64,000 bases of DNA from Flavobacterium davisii (GCF_019565505.1 NZ_CP067378.1:3340712-3404711), one strand, 5' to 3'. Shown: positions 38,777 to 48,578, counted from the stretch's first letter. A program made the numbers and translations. The notes: a model not told the origin generated them from the letters alone.

Positions 38777-40189
38777 ATGAAGATAGAACAAATTTATACA
38801 GGTTGTTTAGCTCAAGGAGCTTATTATATTACTTCAAAAGGAGAAGCATTAATAGTAGATCCTTTAAGAGAAATACAACCTTATTTAGATCGTCTTAAAA
38901 GAGATAATGTAGTTTTAAAATATATTTTTGAAACACATTTTCATGCTGATTTTGTTTCAGGACATCTAGATTTAAGTAAGTCTACAGGTGCTCCTATAGT
39001 ATATGGTCCAACTGCTCGTCCTGAATTTGATGCAATTATAGCAGAAGATGAACAGATATTTAGAGTAGGCGATGTCTCTATTAAAGCTTTACACACTCCG
39101 AGTCACACAATGGAAAGTACAACTTATCTTTTAATAGACGAAAAAGGTAAAGATTATGCTATTTTTTCTGGTGATACTCTTTTTATTGGAGATGTAGGAA
39201 GGCCAGACTTGGCACAAAAAGCATCTAATATGACTCAAGAAAAATTGGCTGCTACCTTATTTCATTCATTAAGAAATAAGATTATGCCTCTTTCTGATGA
39301 TGTAATAGTTTATCCAGCACATGGAGCGGGTAGTGCTTGTGGTAAAAATATGAGCAAAGAAACTATTTCTACCATAGGCCAACAAAAAATAGATAATTAT
39401 GCCCTTCGTCTTGACATGGAAGAATCTGAATTTGTAGCTGAAGTATTGCATGGATTAACTCCTCCTCCTGCATATTTTAGAATGAACGTGGCTATGAATA
39501 AAAAAGGATACACTTCTTTTAATAAAGTACTGGATAATGGTTTAAGATCATTATCTGCAAAAGATTTTAATGATTTAGCAGGTAGGGAAGGAACGGTTAT
39601 TTTAGATACAAGACCCGCTTCTGTATTTTGTTTAGAGCATATCCCACAATCTATTAATATAGGAATAATAGGTGATTTTGCTCCTTGGGTTGGTGCCCTT
39701 ATTGCTGATGTAAATCAACCAATTCTTATAGTTTGCGAAGAAGGAAAAGAAGAAGAAACAATTATTAGGCTTAGTAGGGTAGGTTTTGATAAGATTTTAG
39801 GTCATTTAGAAGGAGGTGTTAAAGCGTGGAAAGAATCAGGTAGAGAAACAGATAGAATTAATAGAATAACGACAGATGAATTTGCTCTTCAAGTAAATTT
39901 AAAAACGGATAAAATAATTGATGTTCGAAAAGAAAATGAATATCAGACAGAACATTTAGAAAATTCTTACAACAAACCATTAGCCTATATAAATGATTGG
40001 ATAAATACAATTAATCCTAAAGAACATTTTTATTTGCACTGTGCAGGAGGCTATCGTAGCATGATTGCTGCATCAATACTTCAAGCGAGAGGTTATCGAA
40101 AATTCACAGAAATAGAAGGAGGGTTTTCGGCTATATCTAAAACTAATTTACCTAAAACAGATTTCATTTGTCAAAGCAAAGTATACTAA
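38777..40189 (+). CDS. MBL-fold persulfide dioxygenase-like protein fused to two rhodanese domains
   Basis: A 470-residue fusion. The beta-lactamase-fold domain (1 to about 240) has the metal motif ETHFHADFVSGH (H54, H56, D58, H63) and G-D-T-L-F-I-G-D-V-G-R-P-D, matching the ETHE1-like sulfur dioxygenase family, which oxidises persulfide to sulfite. Two rhodanese units follow, the first with Cys in IVCEEGKEEE, the second with YLHCAGGYRS, which holds the active loop. The start at 38777 gives MKIEQIYTG; an upstream TTG at 38768 is less likely. It probably handles sulfide or persulfide stress with the thioredoxin downstream. Confidence 0.9.
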   Translation: MKIEQIYTGCLAQGAYYITSKGEALIVDPLREIQPYLDRLKRDNVVLKYIFETHFHADFVSGHLDLSKSTGAPIVYGPTARPEFDAIIAEDEQIFRVGDVSIKALHTPSHTMESTTYLLIDEKGKDYAIFSGDTLFIGDVGRPDLAQKASNMTQEKLAATLFHSLRNKIMPLSDDVIVYPAHGAGSACGKNMSKETISTIGQQKIDNYALRLDMEESEFVAEVLHGLTPPPAYFRMNVAMNKKGYTSFNKVLDNGLRSLSAKDFNDLAGREGTVILDTRPASVFCLEHIPQSINIGIIGDFAPWVGALIADVNQPILIVCEEGKEEETIIRLSRVGFDKILGHLEGGVKAWKESGRETDRINRITTDEFALQVNLKTDKIIDVRKENEYQTEHLENSYNKPLAYINDWINTINPKEHFYLHCAGGYRSMIAASILQARGYRKFTEIEGGFSAISKTNLPKTDFICQSKVY

Positions 40190-40199
40190 CTCTAATACC

Positions 40200-40400
40200 A
40201 TGAAACGATTTTTTTTAAATTGGCATATAATCCGTTTTTTTCGATTAGCATTGGGTATTTTTTTGATATTTCAAGCATTTGAAACTCATCAGTGGTTTTT
40301 TTTAGGATTTGCAATATTCTTTTTGTTCCAAGTATTTTTTAATTTAGGTTGTCAGTCTAATACCTGTCAAATTCAGCTAAAAGATAAAAATGATGAATGA
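40200..40400 (+). CDS. Small membrane protein, DUF2892-like
   Basis: 66 residues. Two hydrophobic helices (FRLALGIFLIFQAF and F-F-L-G-F-A-I-F-F-L-F-Q-V-F-F) fit the YgaP-type DUF2892 inner-membrane family often found with rhodaneses. Two cysteines follow in GCQSNTCQI. The start is 10 bases after the MBL stop and the end overlaps the thioredoxin start by 11 bases, so it is within the operon. Confidence 0.8.
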   Translation: MKRFFLNWHIIRFFRLALGIFLIFQAFETHQWFFLGFAIFFLFQVFFNLGCQSNTCQIQLKDKNDE

Positions 40401-40695
40401 TTCATTTATGAATATTATAAACAAGGATAAACCAGTGTTAATTGATTTTTTTGCAACTTGGTGTGGTCCTTGTCAAATGTTGAGTTCTGTTCTGATAGAA
40501 GTAAAAGCAATATTTAAAGATAAAGTTAGCATTATAAAAATAGATGTAGAGAAAAATAAAGAATTAGCTACTAGGTATAAAGTAAGAGGAGTTCCCTCTC
40601 TAATTCTTTTCCAAAAAGGACAAGCTATATGGCATCATTCAGGATTAATTCAAAAAGATGAAATTGTAAAAGTAATAAATGAAAGAATCTTATAA
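40390..40695 (+). CDS. Thioredoxin family protein
   Basis: A 101-residue thioredoxin fold. DFFATWCGPCQML holds the active Cys25 and Cys28, and V-R-G-V-P-S-L carries the cis-proline. There is no signal peptide, so it is cytoplasmic. It overlaps the preceding gene and probably reduces thiol intermediates formed in the operon. The frame is intact. Confidence 0.93.
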   Translation: MMNDSFMNIINKDKPVLIDFFATWCGPCQMLSSVLIEVKAIFKDKVSIIKIDVEKNKELATRYKVRGVPSLILFQKGQAIWHHSGLIQKDEIVKVINERIL

Positions 40696-40699
40696 AGTT

Positions 40700-40860
40700 A
40701 TGTTAAAGAAGCATTTTCTTACTATTTAAGGTAGTATATTTGGTCTTGTAGCGGATTTATTTATCAGGGTCAGAAATGGTCTTTATTGGAAATCGCGCTA
40801 TTATCTCTAGGTCTCTTAATACTACTTTATAAGATGTTATTTGGAGTCTTTAGTAGGTAG
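40700..40860 (+). pseudogene. Small membrane protein remnant after thioredoxin
   Basis: The ATG at 40700 gives MLKKHFLTI and then a stop. In another frame the last part reads YQGQKWSLLEIALLSLGLL and then a short basic end, stopping at 40858-40860. This resembles small integral proteins that follow thioredoxin in such operons, with at least two indels. The reconstruction is partial and its identity is weak; it could also be non-coding. Confidence 0.35.
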
Positions 40861-40894
40861 TTTGTTTAAATAAATAACTTTAAAAAAAATTATT

Positions 40895-41074
40895 ATGAAA
40901 AAATTAATTGCGTCAGTAGCGGTAGTAACATTTTTATTTTCATCTAGTGTATTTGCACAAGAAGTGAAAGAAGAAAAGAAAGCAAAAACTGAAAAAACTT
41001 GCTCTAAAGGAGACAAAAAAGCTTGTACTGAAAAAAAGGCTTGTTGTACAAAAAAAGCAGAGAAAAAAGCTTAA
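40895..41074 (+). CDS. Small secreted Lys/Cys-rich protein
   Basis: 59 residues. The signal peptide MKKLIASVAVVTFLFSSSVFA is cleaved before Q-E-V-K, and the mature 38 residues are mostly Lys, Glu and Ala with four Cys (C36, C44, C50, C51). A C-C pair and K-A-C repeats suggest a metal or thiol buffer in the periplasm. The gene has a good start and ends 46 bp before a terminator. It follows the persulfide/thioredoxin operon, so a redox or metal role is inferred, not shown. Confidence 0.7.
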   Translation: MKKLIASVAVVTFLFSSSVFAQEVKEEKKAKTEKTCSKGDKKACTEKKACCTKKAEKKA

Positions 41075-41119
41075 TAAATTAGTTTCCTTAAATTATACAA
41101 GAAGGATATAAGCTTAAAT

Positions 41120-41146
41120 GACTCGGATTAAATCCGAGTCCTTTTT
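41120..41146 (+). terminator. Terminator of the thiol operon
   Basis: GACTCGGATT pairs with AATCCGAGTC (41131-41140), followed by CTTTTT. It ends the operon that starts at 38777. Confidence 0.8.
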
Positions 41147-41231
41147 AATATATCATAAGTAATAATTAAATAATACCTTAATTTATAACTTAGAAAAGTT
41201 AATTATTTAGTAAAATTTACAGTTAATTTCT

Positions 41232-41262
41232 TATATTTGTTCGCAATTTAATCGTAAATTGC
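41232..41262 (+). promoter_or_regulatory. guaB -7 box and leader palindrome
   Basis: TATATTTG at 41232-41239 is a perfect TAnnTTTG box. The 20-bp palindrome GCAATTTA-ATCG-TAAATTGC at 41243-41262 begins 3 bases after it and ends one base before the guaB ATG. It therefore covers the predicted transcription start and the whole leader, a position suited to repressor binding. Confidence 0.6.
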
Positions 41263-41263
41263 A

Positions 41264-42736
41264 ATGAACGCACACACAACTAAAATCATCGGTGAAGGAT
41301 TAACTTACGATGATGTATTGCTTATTCCAAACTATTCACAAGTACTTCCACGAGAAGTAAGTATCCAAACAAAATTTACTAAGAATATTACATTGAATGT
41401 ACCTATTGTATCAGCTGCAATGGATACAGTTACAGAAAGTGCTATGGCTATTGCTATGGCGCAAGAAGGAGGAATAGGTGTTTTGCATAAAAACATGTCA
41501 ATCCAACAACAAGCAGCAGAAGTACGTAAAGTAAAAAGAGCAGAAAGTGGAATGATTATAGATCCTGTAATATTAAATCTTGGAGCAACAGTAGGAGATG
41601 CTAAAAGCGCAATGAGAGAATATGGAATAGGAGGTATACCAGTAGTTGATGAAGATAGAAAATTAATAGGAATCGTTACCAATAGAGATTTGCGTTTTGA
41701 AAAAAATAATCAAAGAGGGATTATAGAGGTAATGACTTCAACTAATTTGGTTACGGCTCCTGAAGGGACAACATTAGAAAAAGCAGAAGAAATCTTAAAA
41801 GGAAATAAGATAGAAAAATTGCCCGTTGTAAATTCAGAAAATGAACTAATAGGACTTATTACTTTCCGAGATATTACTAAACTTACCCAAAAACCAAATG
41901 CTAATAAAGATCAATATGGGCGTTTGCGTGTAGCGGCAGCTTTAGGTGTTACAGCAGATGCTGTAGAACGCGCAGAAGCTTTAGTAAAAGCGGGTGTTGA
42001 TGCTGTTATTATTGATACAGCACATGGTCATACCAAAGGAGTAGTTGAAGTTTTAAAACAAGTAAAAAATAAATTTCCAAATTTAGATGTAATAGTTGGA
42101 AATATAGCAACACCAGAAGCAGCGTTATATCTAGTAGAAAATGGAGCCGATGCAGTTAAAGTAGGTATTGGCCCGAGATCCATTTGTACTACTCGTGTAG
42201 TGGCAGGTGTTGGATTTCCTCAATTTTCTGCGGTATTAGAAGTGTCAGCAGCATTAAAGGGTACGGGGGTTCCCGTTATAGCAGATGGAGGTGTTCGTTA
42301 TACAGGTGATATACCTAAAGCTATAGCAGCAGGTGCTTCTACAGTTATGCTAGGATCTTTACTAGCTGGAACTAAAGAATCGCCGGGAGAAACTATTATA
42401 TTTGAAGGGAGAAAATTTAAATCTTATAGAGGGATGGGATCGGTAGAAGCAATGAAAGAAGGATCTAAAGACCGTTATTTTCAAGATGTTGAAGATGATG
42501 TTAAAAAGTTAGTTCCAGAAGGAATTGTAGGTCGTGTGCCTTATAAAGGAGAATTAAATGAAAGCATGCTTCAATTTATAGGTGGATTAAGAGCAGGAAT
42601 GGGATATTGTGGTGCCGCTACAGTAGCAGAATTACAAGAAAAAGGAAGATTTATTAGAATTACATCAAGTGGTATTAGCGAAAGTCATCCACATAATGTA
42701 ACAATTACAAAAGAAGCACCTAACTATTCACGTTAA
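41264..42736 (+). CDS. guaB: Inosine-5'-monophosphate dehydrogenase
   Basis: A 490-residue NAD-dependent enzyme that makes XMP, the first step to guanine nucleotides. The catalytic loop [15 protein letters not shown] carries the active Cys. A pair of CBS domains lies at about residues 95-205 ([38 protein letters not shown]). The flap and C-terminus include [10 protein letters not shown]. The frame is intact over its full length. It is a single gene between its own promoter and a strong terminator. Confidence 0.97.
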   Translation: MNAHTTKIIGEGLTYDDVLLIPNYSQVLPREVSIQTKFTKNITLNVPIVSAAMDTVTESAMAIAMAQEGGIGVLHKNMSIQQQAAEVRKVKRAESGMIIDPVILNLGATVGDAKSAMREYGIGGIPVVDEDRKLIGIVTNRDLRFEKNNQRGIIEVMTSTNLVTAPEGTTLEKAEEILKGNKIEKLPVVNSENELIGLITFRDITKLTQKPNANKDQYGRLRVAAALGVTADAVERAEALVKAGVDAVIIDTAHGHTKGVVEVLKQVKNKFPNLDVIVGNIATPEAALYLVENGADAVKVGIGPRSICTTRVVAGVGFPQFSAVLEVSAALKGTGVPVIADGGVRYTGDIPKAIAAGASTVMLGSLLAGTKESPGETIIFEGRKFKSYRGMGSVEAMKEGSKDRYFQDVEDDVKKLVPEGIVGRVPYKGELNESMLQFIGGLRAGMGYCGAATVAELQEKGRFIRITSSGISESHPHNVTITKEAPNYSR

Positions 42737-42776
42737 TAGAATTTGTTAAAAGTCAAAAAAAGTTAGCTTTCCTAGA

Positions 42777-42810
42777 CTGCCCCCAAAAATTAGATATTAT
42801 TTGGGGGCAG
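42777..42810 (+). terminator. Terminator of guaB
   Basis: CTGCCCCCAA (42777-42786) pairs with TTGGGGGCAG (42801-42810), then TGTATTTTTT. It is the most stable GC-rich terminator of the window. Confidence 0.85.
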
Positions 42811-43068
42811 TGTATTTTTTCGGAATAACCCCATTTTGAAACTTTGATTCTATAAATGAGGTTAAATTTAGATGTAAAAAGGTTTTAAAACTTTGGGTTT
42901 TATGAATATGTTTTATTTTTGAATCTTTAACTTTTAAAAGTTTTTCATTTGTAATAAATTTCTAACGAATAACGAAGTTAAAACTTAATTTTATTGACAT
43001 ATTTTGTTATTAAATCTACCCTTTAAGTAACTCCGAATATGATCAAGATTTTTTCTTTCTTTTTGAAT

Positions 43069-44601
43069 TTATTCATCTAAATGTTGATAAGCTCCTAAAT
43101 CAGGAGGAGAGGTTCTATTTTTACCATCTAAGTCCTTAGGAATTAAGAAAGATTTATTTCCCTTAGCAATAGCTGCTGAATTTTTGAGAATTCTTAGATT
43201 GTTATTGAAAGGATCCTTAAATTTAGGATTAAAATTGCTCTGTCTTGTATCTATAATATTATTATAGCTTTTAATAAAGTCATATAAAGAACTATTATAC
43301 TGATTATTTGTATCGTTAAATTTTATTAAGCAGTAGCTAAAATCAATATTAAAAGCTGCAGAATCATTTTTTTTAAGACCTAACTCAATATTATTATTGC
43401 CATATATTATACAATTTATAAAACGAGCTAAGATAAGGTCAGAAAGAAATAAAACATCTTTTTGTTTATAACTATTGTCTATATACACACATGGCGTTTG
43501 GCGATTACTATTATTCCAATAATTGGCAAAAGTACAAGAATTAAAATGATATTCACCTCCTAATGTACAGGCTAGGCTAGCTTGTCCGCATTTGTTAATC
43601 GTAATATTTTCACCATAAATTTTTCCTTTTCTAGCAACTAATCCAAAATCACTTGAATTATATATTTGTGTGTTAAAAATACGAGTTGTAGTGCCATCAT
43701 TTCGATCTATAAAAATTCCAAATGAACTATTTTTAATCGTTAAATTTTTAAATTCATTATTTGTACTTCCATCTGCTAAATAAATTCCTCCCCATTGCCC
43801 CGGTATTTCAGCGTATTTAGATTCTAGTCGATCACCTTCTAATATTACTTCATTTTCTAATTTTTTTTGATCATTAGATAATTCTCCATTTATCTTAATA
43901 CTACCTGATTTTTTTACAAAAATTCCAGATTGACTGTGACAATATATCCTAGCTCCCGGGTCTATTATTAGTGTTTTGCCAGCAGGTACACCAGCATATC
44001 CATAAATAACATAGGGTTTTTTATTTGTAAAATGAAGCTCATTACCATTAACAGCATCTTTTTCGTTTAATTCAAATCCATAAACTGTATTATTTGGGGT
44101 TAAATTATCAAGGATTAACTTTTCCTTTTTTTCAGGATATAAAAAAACAGCATCTTGTATAAGTGTAATCAAGTCAACTTTTTGTTGATTTATTCCTATG
44201 TCAAATAAAATTTGATCTGTATAGAGATAATCAGTTGAGTTAACATCTTTAATATCGGCTGTTTCTTCAATAAAAATATACAAACTATCATGAGCTAATA
44301 ATTCTATATTATTAAAAATTTTTCCTTTATTACTTATTCCTGTTGTACCATCAATCATCAATCTATATTTAGATGAAGTGCCTTTTGCTAATGAAATAGT
44401 AGGGATGCGTATATCCTGATTACTCCTGTTATATACTTTTAAGGAGTAGGTACTAGAAGAAATACCTGAAAATACAGTATCCAGATACACTGTATTTTTA
44501 GAAAATGATAATTGTCCGCTGCTTGGTTCTGTTTCAAAATCTTTTCGGCAAGAAATAAATATCGAAATGATACTGATTAAAAAAAATAAGTATTGACGCA
44601 T
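43069..44601 (-). CDS. Lipoprotein with right-handed beta-helix repeats
   Basis: A 510-residue protein. The lipobox IFISC puts the acylated Cys at residue 18, so it is a lipoprotein. A beta-sandwich-like N-terminal part (40-210) is followed by beta-helix rungs (VPAGKTLIIDPGARIYCHSQ, FKNLTIKNSSFGIFID, F-N-T-Q-I-Y-N-S-S-D-F-G) and the closing motif D-L-D-G-K-N-R-T-S-P-P-D-L-G-A-Y. This fits parallel beta-helix surface proteins that bind or process polysaccharide, but no catalytic set can be identified. The frame is intact. The gene lies alone, convergent with guaB. Confidence 0.85.
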   Translation of the reverse strand: MRQYLFFLISIISIFISCRKDFETEPSSGQLSFSKNTVYLDTVFSGISSSTYSLKVYNRSNQDIRIPTISLAKGTSSKYRLMIDGTTGISNKGKIFNNIELLAHDSLYIFIEETADIKDVNSTDYLYTDQILFDIGINQQKVDLITLIQDAVFLYPEKKEKLILDNLTPNNTVYGFELNEKDAVNGNELHFTNKKPYVIYGYAGVPAGKTLIIDPGARIYCHSQSGIFVKKSGSIKINGELSNDQKKLENEVILEGDRLESKYAEIPGQWGGIYLADGSTNNEFKNLTIKNSSFGIFIDRNDGTTTRIFNTQIYNSSDFGLVARKGKIYGENITINKCGQASLACTLGGEYHFNSCTFANYWNNSNRQTPCVYIDNSYKQKDVLFLSDLILARFINCIIYGNNNIELGLKKNDSAAFNIDFSYCLIKFNDTNNQYNSSLYDFIKSYNNIIDTRQSNFNPKFKDPFNNNLRILKNSAAIAKGNKSFLIPKDLDGKNRTSPPDLGAYQHLDE

Positions 44602-44719
44602 TGTATTTGTAATTTGGTATAAAAATACTGAAAATAAAATGTAAAATATCGTTTTTTTATGTTACCAATATGTTTTAATACTAAATTTTGTACTTTTGAT
44701 TGGATATTTTATTAATACG

Positions 44720-45145
44720 ATGTTTGATAGAAAAAAATTTGTTGAAAACTGTAATGTATTGAGTAATAATACATTAATGAAAACTTTAAGAATAGAGTTT
44801 ATAGAAGCAGGAGAAGATTATTTAATAGCCCAAATGCCTGTTGATAGTGCGGTACATCAACCGATGGGCTTATTACATGGAGGAGCAACTGTAGCTTTAG
44901 CAGAAAGTGTAGGAAGTGCAGCTTCACTTATGTTCGTAAATATAGATAAGCAAGAAGTTAGAGGTATTGAAATATCAGCCAATCATTTAAAAAGTAAAAG
45001 AACAGGAATAGTAACCGCAACAGCCGGGTTGATTCATAAAGGAAGATCCTTACATTTATGGGAAATAAGAATTGAAGATGAAAATAAATCGTTGATTTCA
45101 TTATGTAAACTAACCAATATGGTATTGCCAAAAAGAGAACAATAA
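44720..45145 (+). CDS. Hotdog-fold (PaaI-type) thioesterase, probable DHNA-CoA thioesterase
   Basis: A 141-residue hotdog-fold enzyme. The core motif GLLHGGATVALAESVGSAAS is the acyl-CoA thioesterase signature, with the Glu in A-E-S as catalytic residue. The start MFDRKKFVENCN at 44720 is preferred; an ATT eight codons upstream is not needed. The next gene is a chorismate-using MenF/EntC enzyme, and the pairing suggests hydrolysis of DHNA-CoA in menaquinone synthesis. The substrate is inferred from context. Confidence 0.85.
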   Translation: MFDRKKFVENCNVLSNNTLMKTLRIEFIEAGEDYLIAQMPVDSAVHQPMGLLHGGATVALAESVGSAASLMFVNIDKQEVRGIEISANHLKSKRTGIVTATAGLIHKGRSLHLWEIRIEDENKSLISLCKLTNMVLPKREQ

Positions 45146-45193
45146 AAGGTCTTTTATATGAGCTAAATATCTTCAAAGAAGAAATGAAATTAA

Positions 45194-46261
45194 ATGAAAA
45201 GCATATTTGAAAAGGTAAGAATTCAACAAAAAATGAATTTACCATTTGTTGTCTATCGTAAACCTAATAAGAAAACATTAATTGGGATTTTTCAGCAAAA
45301 TGATCATATTTACTTTACAGAAAATTTTACAGAAAAATCTTTTGTTTTTGCTCCTTTTAGTGGAATCCCCATAATTTTTCCATTAGAAAAATCGGAAATA
45401 AGCTATAATTCTGTTTATTTTGATCATAAAATAAAAGAATTAGAAATAAATATTGTAGAAAATGAATTAGAAAAACAAAAATTTATTGAATTAGTTCAAA
45501 ATGGAGTACAAACTATAGAAGCCGGTATTTTTGATAAAGTAGTACTTTCAAGAACTGAAGAAATTCAAAATAAGGGTTTTGATCTATTTACAAGCTTTGA
45601 GCAAATGCTCTTTAAGTACCCATCTGCTTTATGTTATGCTTGGTATCATCCAAAAATTGGATTCTGGATGGGAGCTACTCCAGAAAAATTATTTGCTATA
45701 AAAGAAAATAAGTTTGAAACAATGGCTCTAGCAGGTACTCAAGTTGCTCAAAATGAGAAATCTATTTTATGGCGAAATAAAGAAAAAAAAGAACAACAAT
45801 TTGTAACAGATTTTATAAAGAATGAACTAAAAGAAATAGTTTCTGATCTTCAAGTATCAGAGGCTTATACGAGTAGAGCAGGAAATTTATTTCATTTAAG
45901 AACAGATATAAGAGGAACAATTAAAGAAAGCACTCTTTTAAAAAAAATTATTGCTGTTTTACATCCAACACCAGCTGTTTGTGGAACACCTAAGAATTTA
46001 ACGAAAGCTTTTATAGAAAAATCGGAAGGTTATGATAGAGAATTTTACACAGGATTTTTAGGTGAATTAAATTTTGATTTTGCAACAAATGAAAAATCAA
46101 CAGATCTATACGTTAATTTGAGATGTATGAAAATTTCAAAAGATAAAATAAATTTATTTATGGGTTGTGGAGTTACAAAAAACAGTAATTCGGAATCAGA
46201 ATGGTATGAAACAATTAATAAAAGTAAAACCATGCGAATGATTATAAATTATTCTGAATAA
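45194..46261 (+). CDS. menF: Isochorismate synthase (MenF/EntC family)
   Basis: A 355-residue chorismate-binding enzyme. KVVLSRTEEI, GATPEKLFA, ALAGT, HLRTDIRG, HPTPAVCGTPK and YTGFLGE are the conserved segments, including metal-binding Glu residues. Isochorismate is the entry to menaquinone in anaerobic-type Bacteroidota pathways. The start at 45194 gives MKSIFEKVRIQQ. The frame is intact. It is 48 bp downstream of the thioesterase and 30 bp upstream of bshB1, so the three likely form one transcript. Confidence 0.9.
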   Translation: MKSIFEKVRIQQKMNLPFVVYRKPNKKTLIGIFQQNDHIYFTENFTEKSFVFAPFSGIPIIFPLEKSEISYNSVYFDHKIKELEINIVENELEKQKFIELVQNGVQTIEAGIFDKVVLSRTEEIQNKGFDLFTSFEQMLFKYPSALCYAWYHPKIGFWMGATPEKLFAIKENKFETMALAGTQVAQNEKSILWRNKEKKEQQFVTDFIKNELKEIVSDLQVSEAYTSRAGNLFHLRTDIRGTIKESTLLKKIIAVLHPTPAVCGTPKNLTKAFIEKSEGYDREFYTGFLGELNFDFATNEKSTDLYVNLRCMKISKDKINLFMGCGVTKNSNSESEWYETINKSKTMRMIINYSE

Positions 46262-46291
46262 AAATCAAAGACTAAACAACAATATAGAAAA

Positions 46292-47008
46292 ATGAAATTA
46301 GATATATTAGCATTTGGTGCTCACCCTGATGATGTAGAGTTGGGCTGCGGAGGAACATTAGCAAAAGAGATTAGTTTGGGTAAAAAAGTAGGAATAATAG
46401 ATTTAACAAGAGGAGAATTAGGAACTCGTGGTACTCCCGAAATTAGAGATCTAGAAGCTCAGAAATCAGCTCAAATATTAAAAGTTTCAATACGAGAAAA
46501 TTTAGAATTTCGAGATGGATTTTTTAAAAATGATGAAGACCATCAAAAAGAAATTATAAAAATGATTCGTAAATACAAACCTGAAATAGTATTATGCAAT
46601 GCTATTCAAGATAGACATATAGATCATTCTAAAGGAAGTAATTTAGTATCAGATGCTTGTTTTTTATCAGGATTAAAAAAAATAGAAACTAGTTTAAAAG
46701 ACACATTTCAGGAATCTTGGCGTCCTAAAAAAGTTTATCATTATATACAATGGATGAATATAAAACCAGATTTTGCCGTTGATATTTCTGGATTTATGGA
46801 ATTGAAAATGCAATCCATTTTGGCTTACTCTTCTCAGTTTTATGATCCTAACTCGTTAGAACCTGAAACACCAATTACATCAAAAATTTTTTTAGATAGC
46901 GTTCAATACAGAGCACAAGATCTCGGTAGATTAATAGGAACAGATTTTGCAGAAGGATTTACAGTAGAAAGGTGTTTGGCAGTCAATACTTTAGATAATT
47001 TATTGTAA
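46292..47008 (+). CDS. bshB1: Bacillithiol biosynthesis deacetylase BshB1
   Basis: A 238-residue zinc enzyme that removes acetyl from GlcNAc-malate in the synthesis of bacillithiol, the low-molecular-weight thiol. The LmbE-type motif FGAHPDDVELGCGG carries His/Asp/Asp ligands. D-L-T-R-G-E-L-G-T-R-G-T-P and NAIQDRHIDHSKG are typical BshB1 phrases. The frame is intact. It is the last gene of the set before the tRNA genes. Confidence 0.95.
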   Translation: MKLDILAFGAHPDDVELGCGGTLAKEISLGKKVGIIDLTRGELGTRGTPEIRDLEAQKSAQILKVSIRENLEFRDGFFKNDEDHQKEIIKMIRKYKPEIVLCNAIQDRHIDHSKGSNLVSDACFLSGLKKIETSLKDTFQESWRPKKVYHYIQWMNIKPDFAVDISGFMELKMQSILAYSSQFYDPNSLEPETPITSKIFLDSVQYRAQDLGRLIGTDFAEGFTVERCLAVNTLDNLL

Positions 47009-47024
47009 TTTTTTTATAGAATTG

Positions 47025-47055
47025 TTTGCAAGACTAAACTTTTGTAGTATATTTG
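47025..47055 (+). promoter_or_regulatory. Consensus promoter of the tRNA-His pair
   Basis: TTTG (47025-47028), exactly 19 bases, then TATATTTG (47048-47055) is a full match to the Bacteroidetes consensus. The first tRNA begins 39 bases later. Confidence 0.8.
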
Positions 47056-47094
47056 CACTCGCAATACGGAAGTAATTAGTATAGCGTTGAAATG

Positions 47095-47168
<74 letters not shown>

Positions 47169-47206
47169 CTAATAGCGGTTAACGCTTTTAAAAAAAAAAC
47201 ATAATG

Positions 47207-47280
<74 letters not shown>

Positions 47281-47287
47281 CTAAATT

Positions 47288-47316
47288 AAAAGTCTCGGTT
47301 TTTGCCGAGACTTTTT
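47288..47316 (+). terminator. Terminator of the tRNA-His unit
   Basis: AAAAGTCTCGG pairs with CCGAGACTTTT (47305-47315) around a TTTTTG loop, eight bases after the second tRNA. Confidence 0.85.
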
Positions 47317-47339
47317 ACTTGTATAAAAGAAAATTATAT

Positions 47340-47440
47340 TTCAAATCAAGTTCCCTATTCTTTCTACTAAATTTTCTGTGAACATTTGAATTTATTCAAA
47401 AAAATTATATTACAACGAAGTACAATGACAAATCTAGGTT
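47340..47440. repeat. Intergenic TIR element, copy E (right part only)
   Basis: CTAAATTTTCTGTGAACATT, TTGAATTTATTCAAAAAA and ACAACGAAG match the right half of copy A. The end GTACAATGACAAATCTAGGT is a decayed terminal repeat. AATCTAGG recurs at about 47478 and a TTAGATTTAGGGT piece near 47557, so the 47340-47575 gap may hold several eroded fragments. Confidence 0.55.
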
Positions 47441-47598
47441 TAAAGTCATTTTTATTTATGATAAATTTTTAAACGTGAATCTAGGATAAAATTAGATATT
47501 ATAATTGTACAAAAAAATATTGAATTTAAGTTTAGATTATTAAAGATTTTACACATTAGATTTAGGGTAAACTCTTTTATTTATGTAATTTTGGAGAC

Positions 47599-48578
47599 AT
47601 GTATACACCGAGCGATATATTTGAAATTAGTTCTAAAAAGGAGTTCGAAAAACTTACACTAAAAATTTTTCGTTTTCAATATAATAATAATTTAGTTTAT
47701 CAACGATTTTGTTCCCTTTTAAAAAAAAATGAAACAAATGTAAAAAGAATCCAAGACATCCCTTTTTACCCGTTCAATTTTTTAAATCACACACTATTTT
47801 AAGCTCTACAGAAAAAATACAAATGACTTTTACAAGTAGTGGAACGACAGGGATGATGACAAGTAAGCATTCTGTTACAGATTTAGCCTTTTATGAAGAA
47901 AGTTACAAACAAGCTTTTAAACAGTTTTATGGAAATGTTGAAAATTATATCGTTTTAGCATTATTGCCATCTTATTTAGAACGTGAAGGATCATCATTAA
48001 TCTATATGGTCAATGATTTAATTCAATTATCTAATAATTCAGAAAGTGGTTTTTATCTTAATAATTATGATGAATTAATAGAAAAATTAATCAGATTAGA
48101 TGCTGAAGGACATAATATACTATTAATAGGTGTTACTTATGCTTTATTAGATTTAGTTGAAAGACAACAATTTAATTTGAAAAACACTATTATAATGGAA
48201 ACAGGTGGTATGAAAGGGCGTAGAAAAGAAATCATCAGGGAAGAGTTGCATGAAATATTGTCAGGTGGTTTTGGCGTATCTGAAATACATTCTGAATATG
48301 GAATGACGGAATTATTATCTCAAGCTTATTCTTTAGGAAATGGAATTTTTGAATGCCCAGCTTGGATGAAAATTATTATTCGTGATTCAGAGGATGCCTT
48401 AACTTTACTTCCAGAAGGAAAGGTAGGAGGAGTAAATATAATTGATTTAGCTAATGTTAATTCATGTTCCTTCATAGCCACCCAAGATTTGGGAAAAATA
48501 ATAGATAATAATTCTTTTGAAATTTTAGGACGATTTGATAATTCAGATATAAGAGGTTGTAATCTAATGGTAGTATGA
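47599..48578 (+). pseudogene. LuxE-like acyl-protein synthetase/acyltransferase (frameshifted)
   Basis: A 326-residue protein when one T is added to T5 47763-47767, giving DIPFLPVQFFKSH-T-I-L-S-S-T. The adenylate-forming motif TFTSSGTTGMMTSKH follows, with GGFGVSEIHSEYGMTELLSQ as the second conserved region. These match the LuxE/PaaK-type acyl ligases, which activate a fatty acid for reduction. The probable reductase partner is the LuxC-like protein at 25274-26332. The frame from 47823 to 48578 is intact. Confidence 0.82.
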
